Shown here: piece by piece, positions 7,954 to 15,675 of the stretch
How positions within the stretch are numbered: the stretch's first letter is position 1
Layout: each line of letters opens with the position of its first letter
Source: DASXRA01 sp036506155
GTDB taxonomy: Bacteria; Actinomycetota; Actinomycetes; Mycobacteriales; Jatrophihabitantaceae
NCBI GenBank assembly: GCA_036506155.1
Contig: DASXSF010000148.1
Span: 132,158-196,157, forward strand
Direction: 5' to 3'
Length of the DNA: 64,000 nt
Notes under the pieces: generated by a model
The model's database searches: none
What the model was told of the DNA's origin: nothing
What the model saw: only the letters and a program-made list of their open reading frames with translations
Program-made: the position numbers and the translations under genes

Positions 7954-8802
7954 TTGCCGTCTCGCGGTGCCCGGGTCGCGAAGGTGGCCCGGCTGCTCGG
8001 GGTGGGGCTGTACGACTGGCAGCGGCTTGTTGTCGATGTCGCGCTTGAGCATGAGAACGGCATCCCGCGGTATCGGGATGTGACGTTGACTGTGCCCCGG
8101 CAGCAGGGCAAGAGCACGCTGCTGCTGTGTGTGCTGGTCGATGCGATGCTCGCCGGCCGGATCCACGCGGTGTATGCGGCGCAGAACAGGTTGGGTGGCC
8201 GGTCCCGGCTGTTTGATGAGTGGTGGCCGCGGATTGCTGGGTCGCCGCTGCGGTCGAGGTTCCAGTTGCGTCGGGCGACCGGCGCGGAAGGGTTGCTGTG
8301 CACGAACGGGTCCCGGATGACGTTGTTGTCGTCGGAAATATCGGCTGCGCACGGCGAAACGTTGGATCTTGTGCTGCTTGACGAGGTGTGGGCATACGCC
8401 GATGACCGGCTTGAGCAGGCGTGCCGTCCGGCGACGATCACCCGCCCGGGCGCCCAGTTCTGGGTCACCAGCACGGCGGGTCACGGTTCGTCGACGTTTC
8501 TGCGTGGCAAGGTCGACGCCGGGCGGTTGGCCGCCTCGACGGGGCTCGGCGGTGCCTACTTCGAGTGGTCCGCGGCGGATGACGCGGATCCGACCGACGC
8601 GGCGACCTGGTACGGGTGTATGCCGCAGTTGGGTCGGACCGTGCAGGAGGACGTGATCCGCGCCGACCTGGGGTCGATGCGGCTGAGCGAGTTCCGCCGC
8701 GGCTACCTGAATCAATGGCCGGACGCCAGCTTCGAGGGTTGGCGGCTCATCACCGAGGAGCAGTGGAACGCCGTGGAAACCGATGAAAGCTGGATGCCAT
8801 GA
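7954..8802 (+). CDS. Terminase large subunit, ATPase part (split gene)
   Basis: About 282 residues matching the N-terminal ATPase of phage large terminases. It has a Walker A-like VPRQQGKST, a Walker B LDLVLLDE and a coupling motif VTSTAG, preceded by the adenine-binding-type YDWQ segment. TTG at 7954 is the first start after the TerS stop; the true start may lie further upstream inside terS. The protein ends at TGA 8800-8802, where a complete TerL would continue into its nuclease domain. That domain is found in the next frame from 8799, so the gene is split by what looks like a one-base loss. Confidence 0.8.
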   Translation: MPSRGARVAKVARLLGVGLYDWQRLVVDVALEHENGIPRYRDVTLTVPRQQGKSTLLLCVLVDAMLAGRIHAVYAAQNRLGGRSRLFDEWWPRIAGSPLRSRFQLRRATGAEGLLCTNGSRMTLLSSEISAAHGETLDLVLLDEVWAYADDRLEQACRPATITRPGAQFWVTSTAGHGSSTFLRGKVDAGRLAASTGLGGAYFEWSAADDADPTDAATWYGCMPQLGRTVQEDVIRADLGSMRLSEFRRGYLNQWPDASFEGWRLITEEQWNAVETDESWMP

Positions 8803-9839
8803 GAATGTCGCTCGCGGAGCTGGGCGGCGCAGTCGAGATCAGTGAGGATCGGACCCGGGTTTGGGTTGGCGTCGCCGGGTATGCGGGTGACATGCCCCGC
8901 GTCGAACTGCTCACGACGCCGCGGGAGGTGACCCCAGCCGCCGCAGCCGGCTGGGTTGACGAGGTGACCGACCGGTATCACGTCGACCCGTGGGTGGTCG
9001 ACCCGGCGTCCCCAGCCGGGTCGCTGCTGCTGCAGCTGGCCGGGTTGAACATTCTGCAGCCGGCCGCCCGGGACGTGGCCGCCGCCTGCGGTGTGTTCCT
9101 GGACCTGGTCGTCGCCGGTGGGGTGAAAGCGGCGCGGAACCCGGAGCTGCGGGAATCGGTGCAGGGTGCGCAAGCACGCCGACTGGCCGGTGGTTTGGCG
9201 TGGGATAGGCAGGCTGCGGTGCCGGCAGGTCCGACGCTGGCGGTGTCGTTGGCGTTGTGGGGGGCGACCAACTATCAAGGTTTGGGTCCGGAGGATGTCA
9301 CCATCGCCTACGAACGGTCCGACCCGACCAAGTTGCCGGCTCATTTGGCCGCGCAGGCCGAGGCGATCGCGTCGGGTTTCCCCCCGGAGCTGCCGCACCG
9401 CCATCTTCCCCTGCAGTTCGTGGACCTGGGCGACAGTGGCCGGGGACTGCTCATGGTCATCCAGCTCACGTTGTTTCGCGGCGATCTCCCACACCGGCGG
9501 ACGCCCCGTCCGCGGCTTAGGCCGGCCCAGCACCTCTGCCGCTTCCCGTTCACGGCGGGCCTCGACCGCGTCCTGCCGGTCCATCGCGATGGACACCTGC
9601 TCGAACAGCTGCGCCCGCGTCCGCGGCGCATAGCCGAGCCGTTGCAGCTCGGCGACCCGCTCAATCTCAGCGTCCGACTGCTGCTCAGCCGCGAGAGCGG
9701 CACGCCGCCGGTCCTGCTCAGCCTCACGCTCCGTCTCACGTTCGACGACCGCCCTGCGCTCAGCCGACATCGGGGCGTCCTGCACTAGGCCGAAGCCGAC
9801 CCGCACCCGCCAGCCGACCTCGCCGGCATCGTCGCTCAC
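8712..9839 (-). CDS. Coiled-coil phage-type protein, truncated at its 3' part
   Basis: The supported part is roughly 9440-9839. It encodes about 130 residues rich in Glu, Arg and Ala (ETEREAEQDRRRAALAAEQ region), predicted coiled coil, followed by a basic segment. Beyond that the frame runs antisense through the terminase/portal fragment to 8712 and is probably read-through past a recombination joint. It is the last gene of a minus-strand operon in which each start overlaps the previous stop. Its function is not recognised. Confidence 0.5.
   Translation of the reverse strand: MSDDAGEVGWRVRVGFGLVQDAPMSAERRAVVERETEREAEQDRRRAALAAEQQSDAEIERVAELQRLGYAPRTRAQLFEQVSIAMDRQDAVEARREREAAEVLGRPKPRTGRPPVWEIAAKQRELDDHEQSPATVAQVHELQGKMAVRQLRGETRRDRLGLRGQMSRQLGRVGPFVGDGDILRTQTLIVGRPPQRQRHRQRRTCRHRSLPIPRQTTGQSACLRTLHRFPQLRVPRRFHPTGDDQVQEHTAGGGHVPGGRLQNVQPGQLQQQRPGWGRRVDHPRVDVIPVGHLVNPAGCGGWGHLPRRREQFDAGHVTRIPGDANPNPGPILTDLDCAAQLRERHSHGIQLSSVSTAFHCSSVMSRQPSKLASGH
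8799..9788 (+). pseudogene. TerL nuclease domain joined to a probable portal fragment
   Basis: The frame opens with ATG overlapping the previous stop (ATGA). Residues about 1-160 match the RNase H-like nuclease half of large terminases: EISEDRTRVWVGVAG, then a VVDPASPAGSLLLQL region, ending near LALWG. The first catalytic position, usually Asp in VDVSPDR-like motifs, appears as Glu. From about 9289 the sequence resembles a portal protein C-terminus (AHLAAQAEAIASGFPPEL, then LQFVDLGDS), implying that a deletion removed most of the portal gene. After about 9440 the frame is antisense to the minus-strand gene and not meaningful. Confidence 0.6.
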
Positions 9840-10021
9840 GGTTTCGCCCCGATCGTGTCATGCCTGCCGGCGTCGATCCGCGCCTGCTGCGCGGCCTGTT
9901 GCGCCTTGGTGAACGCGGCACTTGACGCGTTGTCAGCGGAGACCGATGCGGCCTGAGCCCCGCCGTCCGGCGCCTCCCGATCCGGGAAGTCCGTCTGCTG
10001 CCGGAATTCGCCCTCAGCCAC
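9836..10021 (-). CDS. Small element protein, 61 residues
   Basis: An Ala- and Gln-rich product (FTKAQQAAQQARIDAG region) of unknown function. Its stop overlaps the start of the next gene at 9839, and its start overlaps the end of the gene at 10014-10202. This nested spacing, repeated along the operon, is the main support that it is translated. Confidence 0.55.
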   Translation of the reverse strand: MAEGEFRQQTDFPDREAPDGGAQAASVSADNASSAAFTKAQQAAQQARIDAGRHDTIGAKP

Positions 10022-10202
10022 CGTCGCCTCCTAGCCGTCGTTCCGCATCCATGCCGTTGTAGGCCGGGTCCGCCGCGGCCCGCTCCTGCAGCACCGGCAC
10101 ACCGTCGACGTACCCGTGCTGGTCGGCGCTGAGCATGTCGACCGGGCCGAGACGCGGCTGGGATGCGTCTCGCCGGTCCTGACGTGACCCCTGGTCAGCC
10201 AT
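10014..10202 (-). CDS. Small element protein, 62 residues
   Basis: A short polar product with the segment YVDGVPVLQERAAADPAYNG, ending in a Gly-rich tail. No family is recognised. It overlaps its neighbours on both sides by 8 bases, within the minus-strand operon. Confidence 0.5.
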   Translation of the reverse strand: MADQGSRQDRRDASQPRLGPVDMLSADQHGYVDGVPVLQERAAADPAYNGMDAERRLGGDGG

Positions 10203-10422
10203 CGGACGCGTCCGGGCCGGACGTATCCGGATCGCCTTGCCGGCCCGCGGCGTTGATGTCGGCGTGACCGGCGCTCACAGCAGGACCGTATGACGTGAAG
10301 AAAGTGCGGGCCTCCTGCTGCGCGACAGCCACCGCCGCGTACGCCTGGGCGACCCCCTCGCGAACCGCGGCCTCATCCTGCGCGACCGGATCGGCCGTGC
10401 CATCGAAGTAGATTCGGCCCAC
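10195..10422 (-). CDS. Small element protein, 75 residues
   Basis: An Ala-rich helical protein (VREGVAQAYAAVAVAQQEAR region) with an acidic C-terminus. It lacks cysteines and membrane segments. Its start lies two bases after the stop of the gene at 10424-10642, and its end overlaps the next start. The function is unknown. Confidence 0.55.
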   Translation of the reverse strand: MGRIYFDGTADPVAQDEAAVREGVAQAYAAVAVAQQEARTFFTSYGPAVSAGHADINAAGRQGDPDTSGPDASDG

Positions 10423-10423
10423 C

Positions 10424-10642
10424 TCAGCTCACCCTCTTCGGTTGTTTCGGCGTGTCCGCCAGTGCACGCAGACGCGCCCGCTGAGCGTCGGTCAGCTCGT
10501 CACGGCGCTGCGCCAACGTCTCGACTGCCCGGTCGATCACCGTCGACCGCCAACGCCGCCGCGCCAACTCCCGACCCGGGTTCAGCGCATCAGCCATGCG
10601 CACGAGTGTAGCCCCATTATTGGCCGCACCCACTGTTGCCAC
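10424..10642 (-). CDS. Small basic protein, first gene of the minus-strand operon
   Basis: A 72-residue basic helical protein (ELARRRWRSTVIDRAVETLA, then a TDAQRARLRAL segment). The composition fits a DNA- or RNA-binding accessory protein but shows no defined motif. The region upstream (10643-10737) must hold the promoter for this operon and perhaps for the divergent gene at 10738. Confidence 0.55.
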   Translation of the reverse strand: MATVGAANNGATLVRMADALNPGRELARRRWRSTVIDRAVETLAQRRDELTDAQRARLRALADTPKQPKRVS

Positions 10643-10737
10643 GCAGCGGCTACCGGCCTCTCGCGTAGCCGCGTTGACCGGGCCAATCCCAGGTTGCTGG
10701 CGAAGATTTATGCCGCTACCGGCCGGAAGCTGATCTG

Positions 10738-10950
10738 ATGCGGCCGCCTACCCGCGCCCAGTGGGTCGCTGACAGTGAGTTGAACGGCGGGCACACGACG
10801 CGTCAGGTGCTGCTGTACCTGAGCGACTGCGCCGACTACGAGGACGAGCAGGTGCAGCGTCGTGCGTTGCCGGCGGGTGTGATCAGCCCGGACATCGACC
10901 CGCGTGCGCGGGTGCGCGGTTTCCTGCGTCGCATCCGCGGCCGGGAATAG
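10738..10950 (+). CDS. Small hypothetical protein, divergent from the minus-strand operon
   Basis: A 70-residue protein, charged and mostly helical (TTRQVLLYLSDCADYEDEQVQ region), with a basic C-terminus. ATG at 10738 overlaps a TGA (TGATG), hinting at an upstream frame that ends there, but no convincing upstream gene is visible. No function is recognised. Confidence 0.5.
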   Translation: MRPPTRAQWVADSELNGGHTTRQVLLYLSDCADYEDEQVQRRALPAGVISPDIDPRARVRGFLRRIRGRE

Positions 10951-11041
10951 CACGGGGCGTCAACGGTGCACGCCTCCGGTCACCAACCGAAAGGGCGGCC
11001 ATGATCGGGTCTCCTTGCCCGTAGCCGTACCTGCGCCCAAA

Positions 11042-11084
11042 CGAACGCCCGCCCCACCTTGTCAGCCGGTGGGGCGGGCGTTCG
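11042..11084. terminator. Strong 17-bp stem hairpin, probable bidirectional terminator
   Basis: Bases 11042-11058 and 11068-11084 are perfect inverted complements (CGAACGCCCGCCCCACC), separated by a 9-base loop. It lies between the convergent small genes at 10738-10950 and 11095-11346. There is no T-run on either side, as is common for actinobacterial hairpin terminators. Confidence 0.75.
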
Positions 11085-11094
11085 ATTCGGTCGG

Positions 11095-11346
11095 TCAGTG
11101 CGTGGCGTCAGCGCCGCCGTCGTCGCGGCCGAACAACCACCGCTGCTCGGGGCTGCCGTTGGCGTGGCGGGCGGGCCGCTCGACCCGGCGGGCTCGTCTC
11201 GGGCTGAGCGTCAACACGGCATGCGCGAGTGCGAGCCTCGCTGACAGGTCACGTAGACCCTGGTCGACGGTCGGGGACTCAGCGGCTGCGAGCAGCCTGG
11301 TCGCTTCGATGTAGTGCTCGCTGGGCGAGCGTGGTTGAGTAGCCAC
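11095..11346 (-). CDS. Small helical element protein near attR
   Basis: An 83-residue protein with an N-terminal helical module (SEHYIEATRLLAAAES, then a LRDLSARLALAHAVLTL segment) that resembles small actinophage proteins of unknown role, and a basic C-terminus. A purine-rich ribosome site (GGAGGCGGC) precedes the ATG at 11346. It is the last gene inside the right end of the element. Confidence 0.65.
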   Translation of the reverse strand: MATQPRSPSEHYIEATRLLAAAESPTVDQGLRDLSARLALAHAVLTLSPRRARRVERPARHANGSPEQRWLFGRDDGGADATH

Positions 11347-11437
11347 TTGGGCCGCCTCCTGTGCTAGCAGGGTCGGCCAAGGCCCGGCTCGAGGCGTTCC
11401 AGCGCCTCGCCGGGCCGCTCAGTCGAGGGCCGACGCC

Positions 11438-11442
11438 ATCAC
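11438..11442. other. Putative attR core (ATCAC)
   Basis: It matches the five bases at 2853-2857. It overlaps the TGA stop of the histidine kinase (11439-11441), so integration left the kinase coding sequence intact and changed only what follows it. Confidence 0.5.
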
Positions 11443-12572
11443 TCTGTCTTGCGTAGTGCGCGTGATGACTCGCACGGAAGCTCCATGGTCACGACAGTGG
11501 GCCCGCCGGGCGGGCTGGTCACGTCCAGCCTGCCATCGAAGGCACCTAGCCGCCGTTCGATTCCACGCAGCCCGCTGCCTGCGGCGGCAACAGCACCGCC
11601 CCGGCCGTCGTCCTCGACCGTCATGCGCAGCAGCGCTCCGTCGTGCCGCAGACTCACCCGCACCCGGTGCGCTCCGCTGTGCTTGATCACGTTGGTGAGC
11701 GCCTCGGCCACCGCGAAGTAAGCGGCCGATTCGACCGGTGCCGGCAATCGTTCCGGCACATCGGCCTCGACCTCGACCGGCAGCGGGTTGGCCAGGGCCA
11801 GCGCCTGCACCGCCCCGACGAGCCCGCGATCCGCGAGCACCGGCGGGTGGATTCCGCGGACCAGCCCACGCAGCTCGGCAAGCGCTTGGCTGCTCGCGGC
11901 CTGCGCCTCCGTGAGGAGGAGCTTGGCGCCTTCCGGGTCACGCTCGACCGCCTCGGCGGCCATACCGAGGTTCATGCCGAGCGCGATGAGCCGAGCCTGG
12001 GCGCCGTCGTGCAGGTCACGCTCGATGCGGCGGATCTCGGCGGCCTGCGTATCGACCGTCTCGGCTCGCGATTCGGCCAGCTGCTGCACCCGGCTTGCCA
12101 ACAGCGCCTTCTCGCTGGGGGACAGCAGCCATTTGATCAACTGCGCGTCAACGTAGAGAGCGGTCTTCTTCGGCCACCACCAGAACAGCAGCCCGAATAC
12201 GCCCTCGATCGTCGCGATGATCGTCAACGCCAGGCCGACCGTGCTGTTGACGAGCAGCCAGAGCAGGTCGCGCCAGGTGGCCGGATCGCGAGCTACGCCC
12301 CAAAGGCGGACGAGCACGTTGCCGGGCCGCCGCGGGCGGTACGACGTCGGGATCGGCGCGCCGAGCATCTTGCCCGCCCAGTGGCGGTGGACGTTGGCAT
12401 GCCACCGCACCAGCGGCAGGCACCCCAGCAGCATCGGGATGCCCACCGAGACAAGAACCAGTCCGAAGCCGGTGATCGTCACGATGAACAGCGCCAGGCC
12501 GACGAATGCGAACAGGAGGAGCGTCACCGCCCACCCCAGCAGCATCAGCCGCCTGCCTGCCTCGTTCGCCAC
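11439..12572 (-). CDS. Two-component sensor histidine kinase (HisKA_3 type)
   Basis: About 377 residues. The N-terminal half has paired hydrophobic segments (about residues 12-50 and 115-160), a putative membrane sensor module. The dimerisation helix carries the phospho-acceptor His in IERDLHDGAQARL, then a HATPase_c domain follows with an N box (ALTNVIKHSG) and G box (VEDDGRGG). GTG at 12572 is chosen because the frame upstream is not coding-like. This is the NarX/DesK-type partner expected for the regulator at 2203-2847. The two genes are now 8.6 kb apart. The MMPL gene starts divergently 138 bases away and is a plausible target. Confidence 0.9.
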   Translation of the reverse strand: MANEAGRRLMLLGWAVTLLLFAFVGLALFIVTITGFGLVLVSVGIPMLLGCLPLVRWHANVHRHWAGKMLGAPIPTSYRPRRPGNVLVRLWGVARDPATWRDLLWLLVNSTVGLALTIIATIEGVFGLLFWWWPKKTALYVDAQLIKWLLSPSEKALLASRVQQLAESRAETVDTQAAEIRRIERDLHDGAQARLIALGMNLGMAAEAVERDPEGAKLLLTEAQAASSQALAELRGLVRGIHPPVLADRGLVGAVQALALANPLPVEVEADVPERLPAPVESAAYFAVAEALTNVIKHSGAHRVRVSLRHDGALLRMTVEDDGRGGAVAAAGSGLRGIERRLGAFDGRLDVTSPPGGPTVVTMELPCESSRALRKTE

Positions 12573-12710
12573 AGGTCCATCCTGACGCACCGCGCTACGC
12601 GGGAGGGTGGTGCTAGGCCCCCTTTCCTTAGGGACCCAGACCCAGTGTGCCGGCGCTGTGACGCCGCAAAGGTTGATCGCGTAGCCCAGATCATCCCGCG
12701 GAGGACATCC

Positions 12711-14885
12711 ATGCAGCACACCCAGCGCCGCTCGGCGACCGTGCGCGTCGCCCGTTGGAGCGCCACCCATCCGTGGCGGGCGATCGCACTGTGGCTGGCG
12801 TTCGTCGCAGCCTGCTTCACGATCGGTCACGCCACCGGTACCCGCAAGGCGACCAGCCTCGACCAGGCCGTCGGCCAGTCGGGGCGGGCCGCCCACTGGC
12901 TGCACGACGCCAAGATGGACGACCCGGCGGTCGAACACGTGTTGATCAGCTCGCGGCACGGCGGCCTCGACGCCTCGGCGGCCGCGGGGGCGACCGCCGA
13001 CGTACGGCAGCGGCTCACCGCGTTGCCCGGGGTCGCGCACGTCGACGCGACACAACACTCGCGTAGTGCCGTCCTCGTGAGCGTCACCATGCGCGGCAAC
13101 CCGGACACCGCACAGGAACGGGTGCAGCCTTTGCTCGACGCGACCTCGGCGACGCAGCAGCGGTTCCCCCAGTTGCGCGTCGAGGAAGTCGGCGACGCGT
13201 CCATCCCGAAGGCGATCAACGATGAGCTGGGCAAGTCATTCGGCAAGGCGACCAGCATCAGCCTGCCCGTGACGTTGCTGATCCTGCTGGTCGCGTTCGG
13301 CGCGATCGTCGCGGCCGGGGTCCCCGTGCTACTCGCCCTCTCGGCGGTGGCCGCGGCGGTGGGCCTCTCGACGGTCGCCTCGCATCTCGTTCCCGACTCG
13401 GGAACCACGTCGAGCGTCATCTTGCTGATGGGCATGGCGGTCGGCGTCGACTATTCGCTGTTCTACCTCAAGCGGGAACGCGAGGAGCGCGCCCGTGGGC
13501 GCGGCCACGTGGACGCCATCGAGATCGCGGCACGAACGTCCGGGCACTCGGTCGTCGTCTCCGGGCTTGCCGTGATCGTCTCGATGGCGGGCATGTTCCT
13601 CACCCGGGACGTGATCTTCTCCTCGCTCGCGATCGGCTCGATCCTGGTGATCGGTGTGGCCGTGCTCGGCTCGTTGACCGTGCTGCCCGCGGTGCTCGCC
13701 AAGCTGGGACGGCGCATCGACCGCCCCCGCGTCCCGGTGCTGTGGCGGCTGACCAACCGCGGCGGCGAGCCTCGCCTGTGGCCGGCGATACTGCTGCCCG
13801 CGCTGCGCCGCCCCGGGGCCACCTTCCTCATATCGGCGCTTGCCATGCTCGCGCTGGCGCTGCCGGCGGTGTCGATGAAGCTCGGCCAGTCGACGGAGAA
13901 GGATCTGCCCAAGTCAATTCCGGCGGTGCAGACCTACGACCGGCTCACCGCGGCGTTTCCCGGCCAGCAGGTCACCGACGAGATCGTCGTGCGAGCACCG
14001 GCGCAGCAGGCTGGCGCAGTGACGTCCGCGCTGCGGGACGTGACACGCCGGCTCGCGGCCAACCCGCTGTTCGCGGGCGATGCACCCCGGTTGCGAGGAT
14101 CCGAAGACGCGACGGTGCACATGCTCAGCGTCGACGTGCCGTACCCGGTGGCCTCCCACGAGGCACGGCAGGCCCTGCGCCAGTTGCGAGACGACGTGCT
14201 GCCCCAGGCGATCGCGCCGATCCCGGGTGCGGAGTTCGCCGTGGGCGGGGGAGCGGCCTCCAACGTGGACTATGCGCAGCACCAGCGAGAACGGCTCCCG
14301 TTGGTGATCGGTTTCGTGCTCGCGCTGACGTTTCTGATCATGGCATTCACGTTCCGATCGGTCGTGCTCGCCGTTATGACGATCCTGGTGAACATGCTGT
14401 CGGCGGCTGCGGCGTTCGGGGTGCTCGTGCTGACGTTCCAGCACCACTGGGCGGACGGGCTGCTGGGCTACCACTCGAACGGGACGATCGTGTCATGGAT
14501 CCCGCTGTTCCTGTTCGTCGTGCTGTTCGGCCTGTCGATGGACTACCACGTCTTCGTCGTCAGCCGGATTCGGGAGGCGGCAGAACGCGGCTTGTCGACA
14601 CGGGATGCCGTACGGCAGGGCATCACCCGATCGGCTGGAGTGGTGACAAGCGCGGCGGTCGTGATGGTGTCGGTGTTCGCGATCTTCGCCAGCCTGGACA
14701 TGATCGAGTTCAAGCAGCTCGGGGTGGGCCTGGCGGCGGCGATCCTGATCGACGCCTTGGTCGTCCGCGCTGTGGTGCTGCCGTCGCTGATGGCGCTGCT
14801 CGGCCGGGCGAACTGGTGGCCGTCCCGGCTGTCCCGCCGTACCCCGGCGTACGTTAACCGTGAGCCCGACCTGGTTCGCGCCTGA
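12711..14885 (+). CDS. MMPL family RND transporter
   Basis: A 724-residue membrane exporter. It shows two repeats, each with an N-terminal helix, a large extracytoplasmic loop and a five- to six-helix bundle (about residues 180-370 and 530-710). The signature segments VDYSLFYLKREREE and MDYHVFVVSRIREA sit at the equivalent positions in the two halves. Family members export lipids, siderophores or drugs using proton motive force. GGAGG lies 7 bases before the ATG. It is divergent from the sensor kinase and followed by a TetR regulator, either of which may control it. Confidence 0.92.
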   Translation: MQHTQRRSATVRVARWSATHPWRAIALWLAFVAACFTIGHATGTRKATSLDQAVGQSGRAAHWLHDAKMDDPAVEHVLISSRHGGLDASAAAGATADVRQRLTALPGVAHVDATQHSRSAVLVSVTMRGNPDTAQERVQPLLDATSATQQRFPQLRVEEVGDASIPKAINDELGKSFGKATSISLPVTLLILLVAFGAIVAAGVPVLLALSAVAAAVGLSTVASHLVPDSGTTSSVILLMGMAVGVDYSLFYLKREREERARGRGHVDAIEIAARTSGHSVVVSGLAVIVSMAGMFLTRDVIFSSLAIGSILVIGVAVLGSLTVLPAVLAKLGRRIDRPRVPVLWRLTNRGGEPRLWPAILLPALRRPGATFLISALAMLALALPAVSMKLGQSTEKDLPKSIPAVQTYDRLTAAFPGQQVTDEIVVRAPAQQAGAVTSALRDVTRRLAANPLFAGDAPRLRGSEDATVHMLSVDVPYPVASHEARQALRQLRDDVLPQAIAPIPGAEFAVGGGAASNVDYAQHQRERLPLVIGFVLALTFLIMAFTFRSVVLAVMTILVNMLSAAAAFGVLVLTFQHHWADGLLGYHSNGTIVSWIPLFLFVVLFGLSMDYHVFVVSRIREAAERGLSTRDAVRQGITRSAGVVTSAAVVMVSVFAIFASLDMIEFKQLGVGLAAAILIDALVVRAVVLPSLMALLGRANWWPSRLSRRTPAYVNREPDLVRA

Positions 14886-14957
14886 CGGCTCGCTGTTCCG
14901 GGGCGGGGTCGCGCTAATGGCGGCCCCGCCCCTGCCACGTTGTGCAAAGCTGTCGGG

Positions 14958-15602
14958 GTGGACGCCACCGGCTCCCGAGTTTCCGAAGGGCGAGCGGGTT
15001 ATAGGCGTTCGGCGGGCTCCCCGAGGGGGGAGGCCAGGCGCCGCGAGCTGCTCGGCCGGGTCACGGACGACCTCGCAGTCAACGGCCTGGTCGAATTCTC
15101 GCTGCGCCGCGCGGCGCGCGCCGCAGGCACCACGCACAAGGTGCTGCTCTACTACTTCGACGGCGTCGAGGACCTGCTCACGCAGGCCGTCCTGCAACTG
15201 CGTCAGCGCCGAATCGAGCGAGCCCTCGCGGCGGCACGGCGCGGCCCGGCCCGCCGGCCGCTGGCTGACCGGGTACGGGCGATGTGGCCCACGCTGATCG
15301 TCGAGGAATCCTGGGTGCTCGATCAGGCCATCGGACTGTCGCTCTACGACGCCGACCGCTATGCGCACCTTTCCAGCGAGGCGTCCAAGCAATACCTGCC
15401 CGCGCTGCTGTCCCTCTGCCCCGCGCAATGGGACGAGCAGCGCAAGCTCCAGGTCTCGGAGATGATCCTCGCGGTGCTGCGCGGCTTTCTCATCGAGTGG
15501 CGCACCAGTGGCGACGGCGGCGGCATCGATGCCGGATTCGCCGCACTGATCCGCGCGCTGGAACACGAAGAGGCCATGTCCCGACACGACATGCCGGAGT
15601 GA
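14958..15602 (+). CDS. TetR family transcriptional regulator
   Basis: A 214-residue repressor-type protein. The N-terminal helix-turn-helix lies at about residues 25-75 (LRRAARAAGTTHKVLLYYF), and the rest is a helical ligand-binding and dimerisation domain. GTG at 14958 is preferred; TTG at 14940 adds six residues. It follows the MMPL gene by about 70 bases on the same strand, so it may control that exporter. The ligand is unknown. Confidence 0.85.
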   Translation: MDATGSRVSEGRAGYRRSAGSPRGEARRRELLGRVTDDLAVNGLVEFSLRRAARAAGTTHKVLLYYFDGVEDLLTQAVLQLRQRRIERALAAARRGPARRPLADRVRAMWPTLIVEESWVLDQAIGLSLYDADRYAHLSSEASKQYLPALLSLCPAQWDEQRKLQVSEMILAVLRGFLIEWRTSGDGGGIDAGFAALIRALEHEEAMSRHDMPE

Positions 15603-15675
15603 ACGCCAGGTGGGGAGGATTCGGGTGCCGGCGCCAAATCCGCTGGCTTCGGCCGCGCGTGGCACGATTGTCCAG

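Larger units (their letters stand above)
2853..11442 (+). mobile_element. 8.6 kb serine-integrase element: phage remnant or phage satellite
   Basis: The boundaries are inferred from the interrupted kinase/regulator operon and a shared ATCAC. The content in order is integrase, zinc-ribbon protein, two small coupled proteins, primase-ATPase, Cys/His small protein, antisense membrane protein, small terminase, split large terminase joined to a probable portal fragment, an opposing operon of five small genes, one plus-strand and one minus-strand small gene. Replication and packaging functions are present. Capsid, tail, protease, holin and lysin genes are not seen. It is either a prophage reduced by deletion or a satellite relying on a helper phage. 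Confidence 0.8.

Noticed and set aside
10442..10738. A plus-strand 98-residue frame ending at 10738
   Set aside because: Most of it is antisense to the supported minus-strand gene at 10424-10642 and lacks coding character, although its last residues could be the tail of a lost gene.
12573..13058. Extension of the histidine kinase reading frame upstream to 13058
   Set aside because: This part is antisense to the start of the MMPL gene, has no kinase similarity, and the GTG at 12572 fits the family N-terminus.
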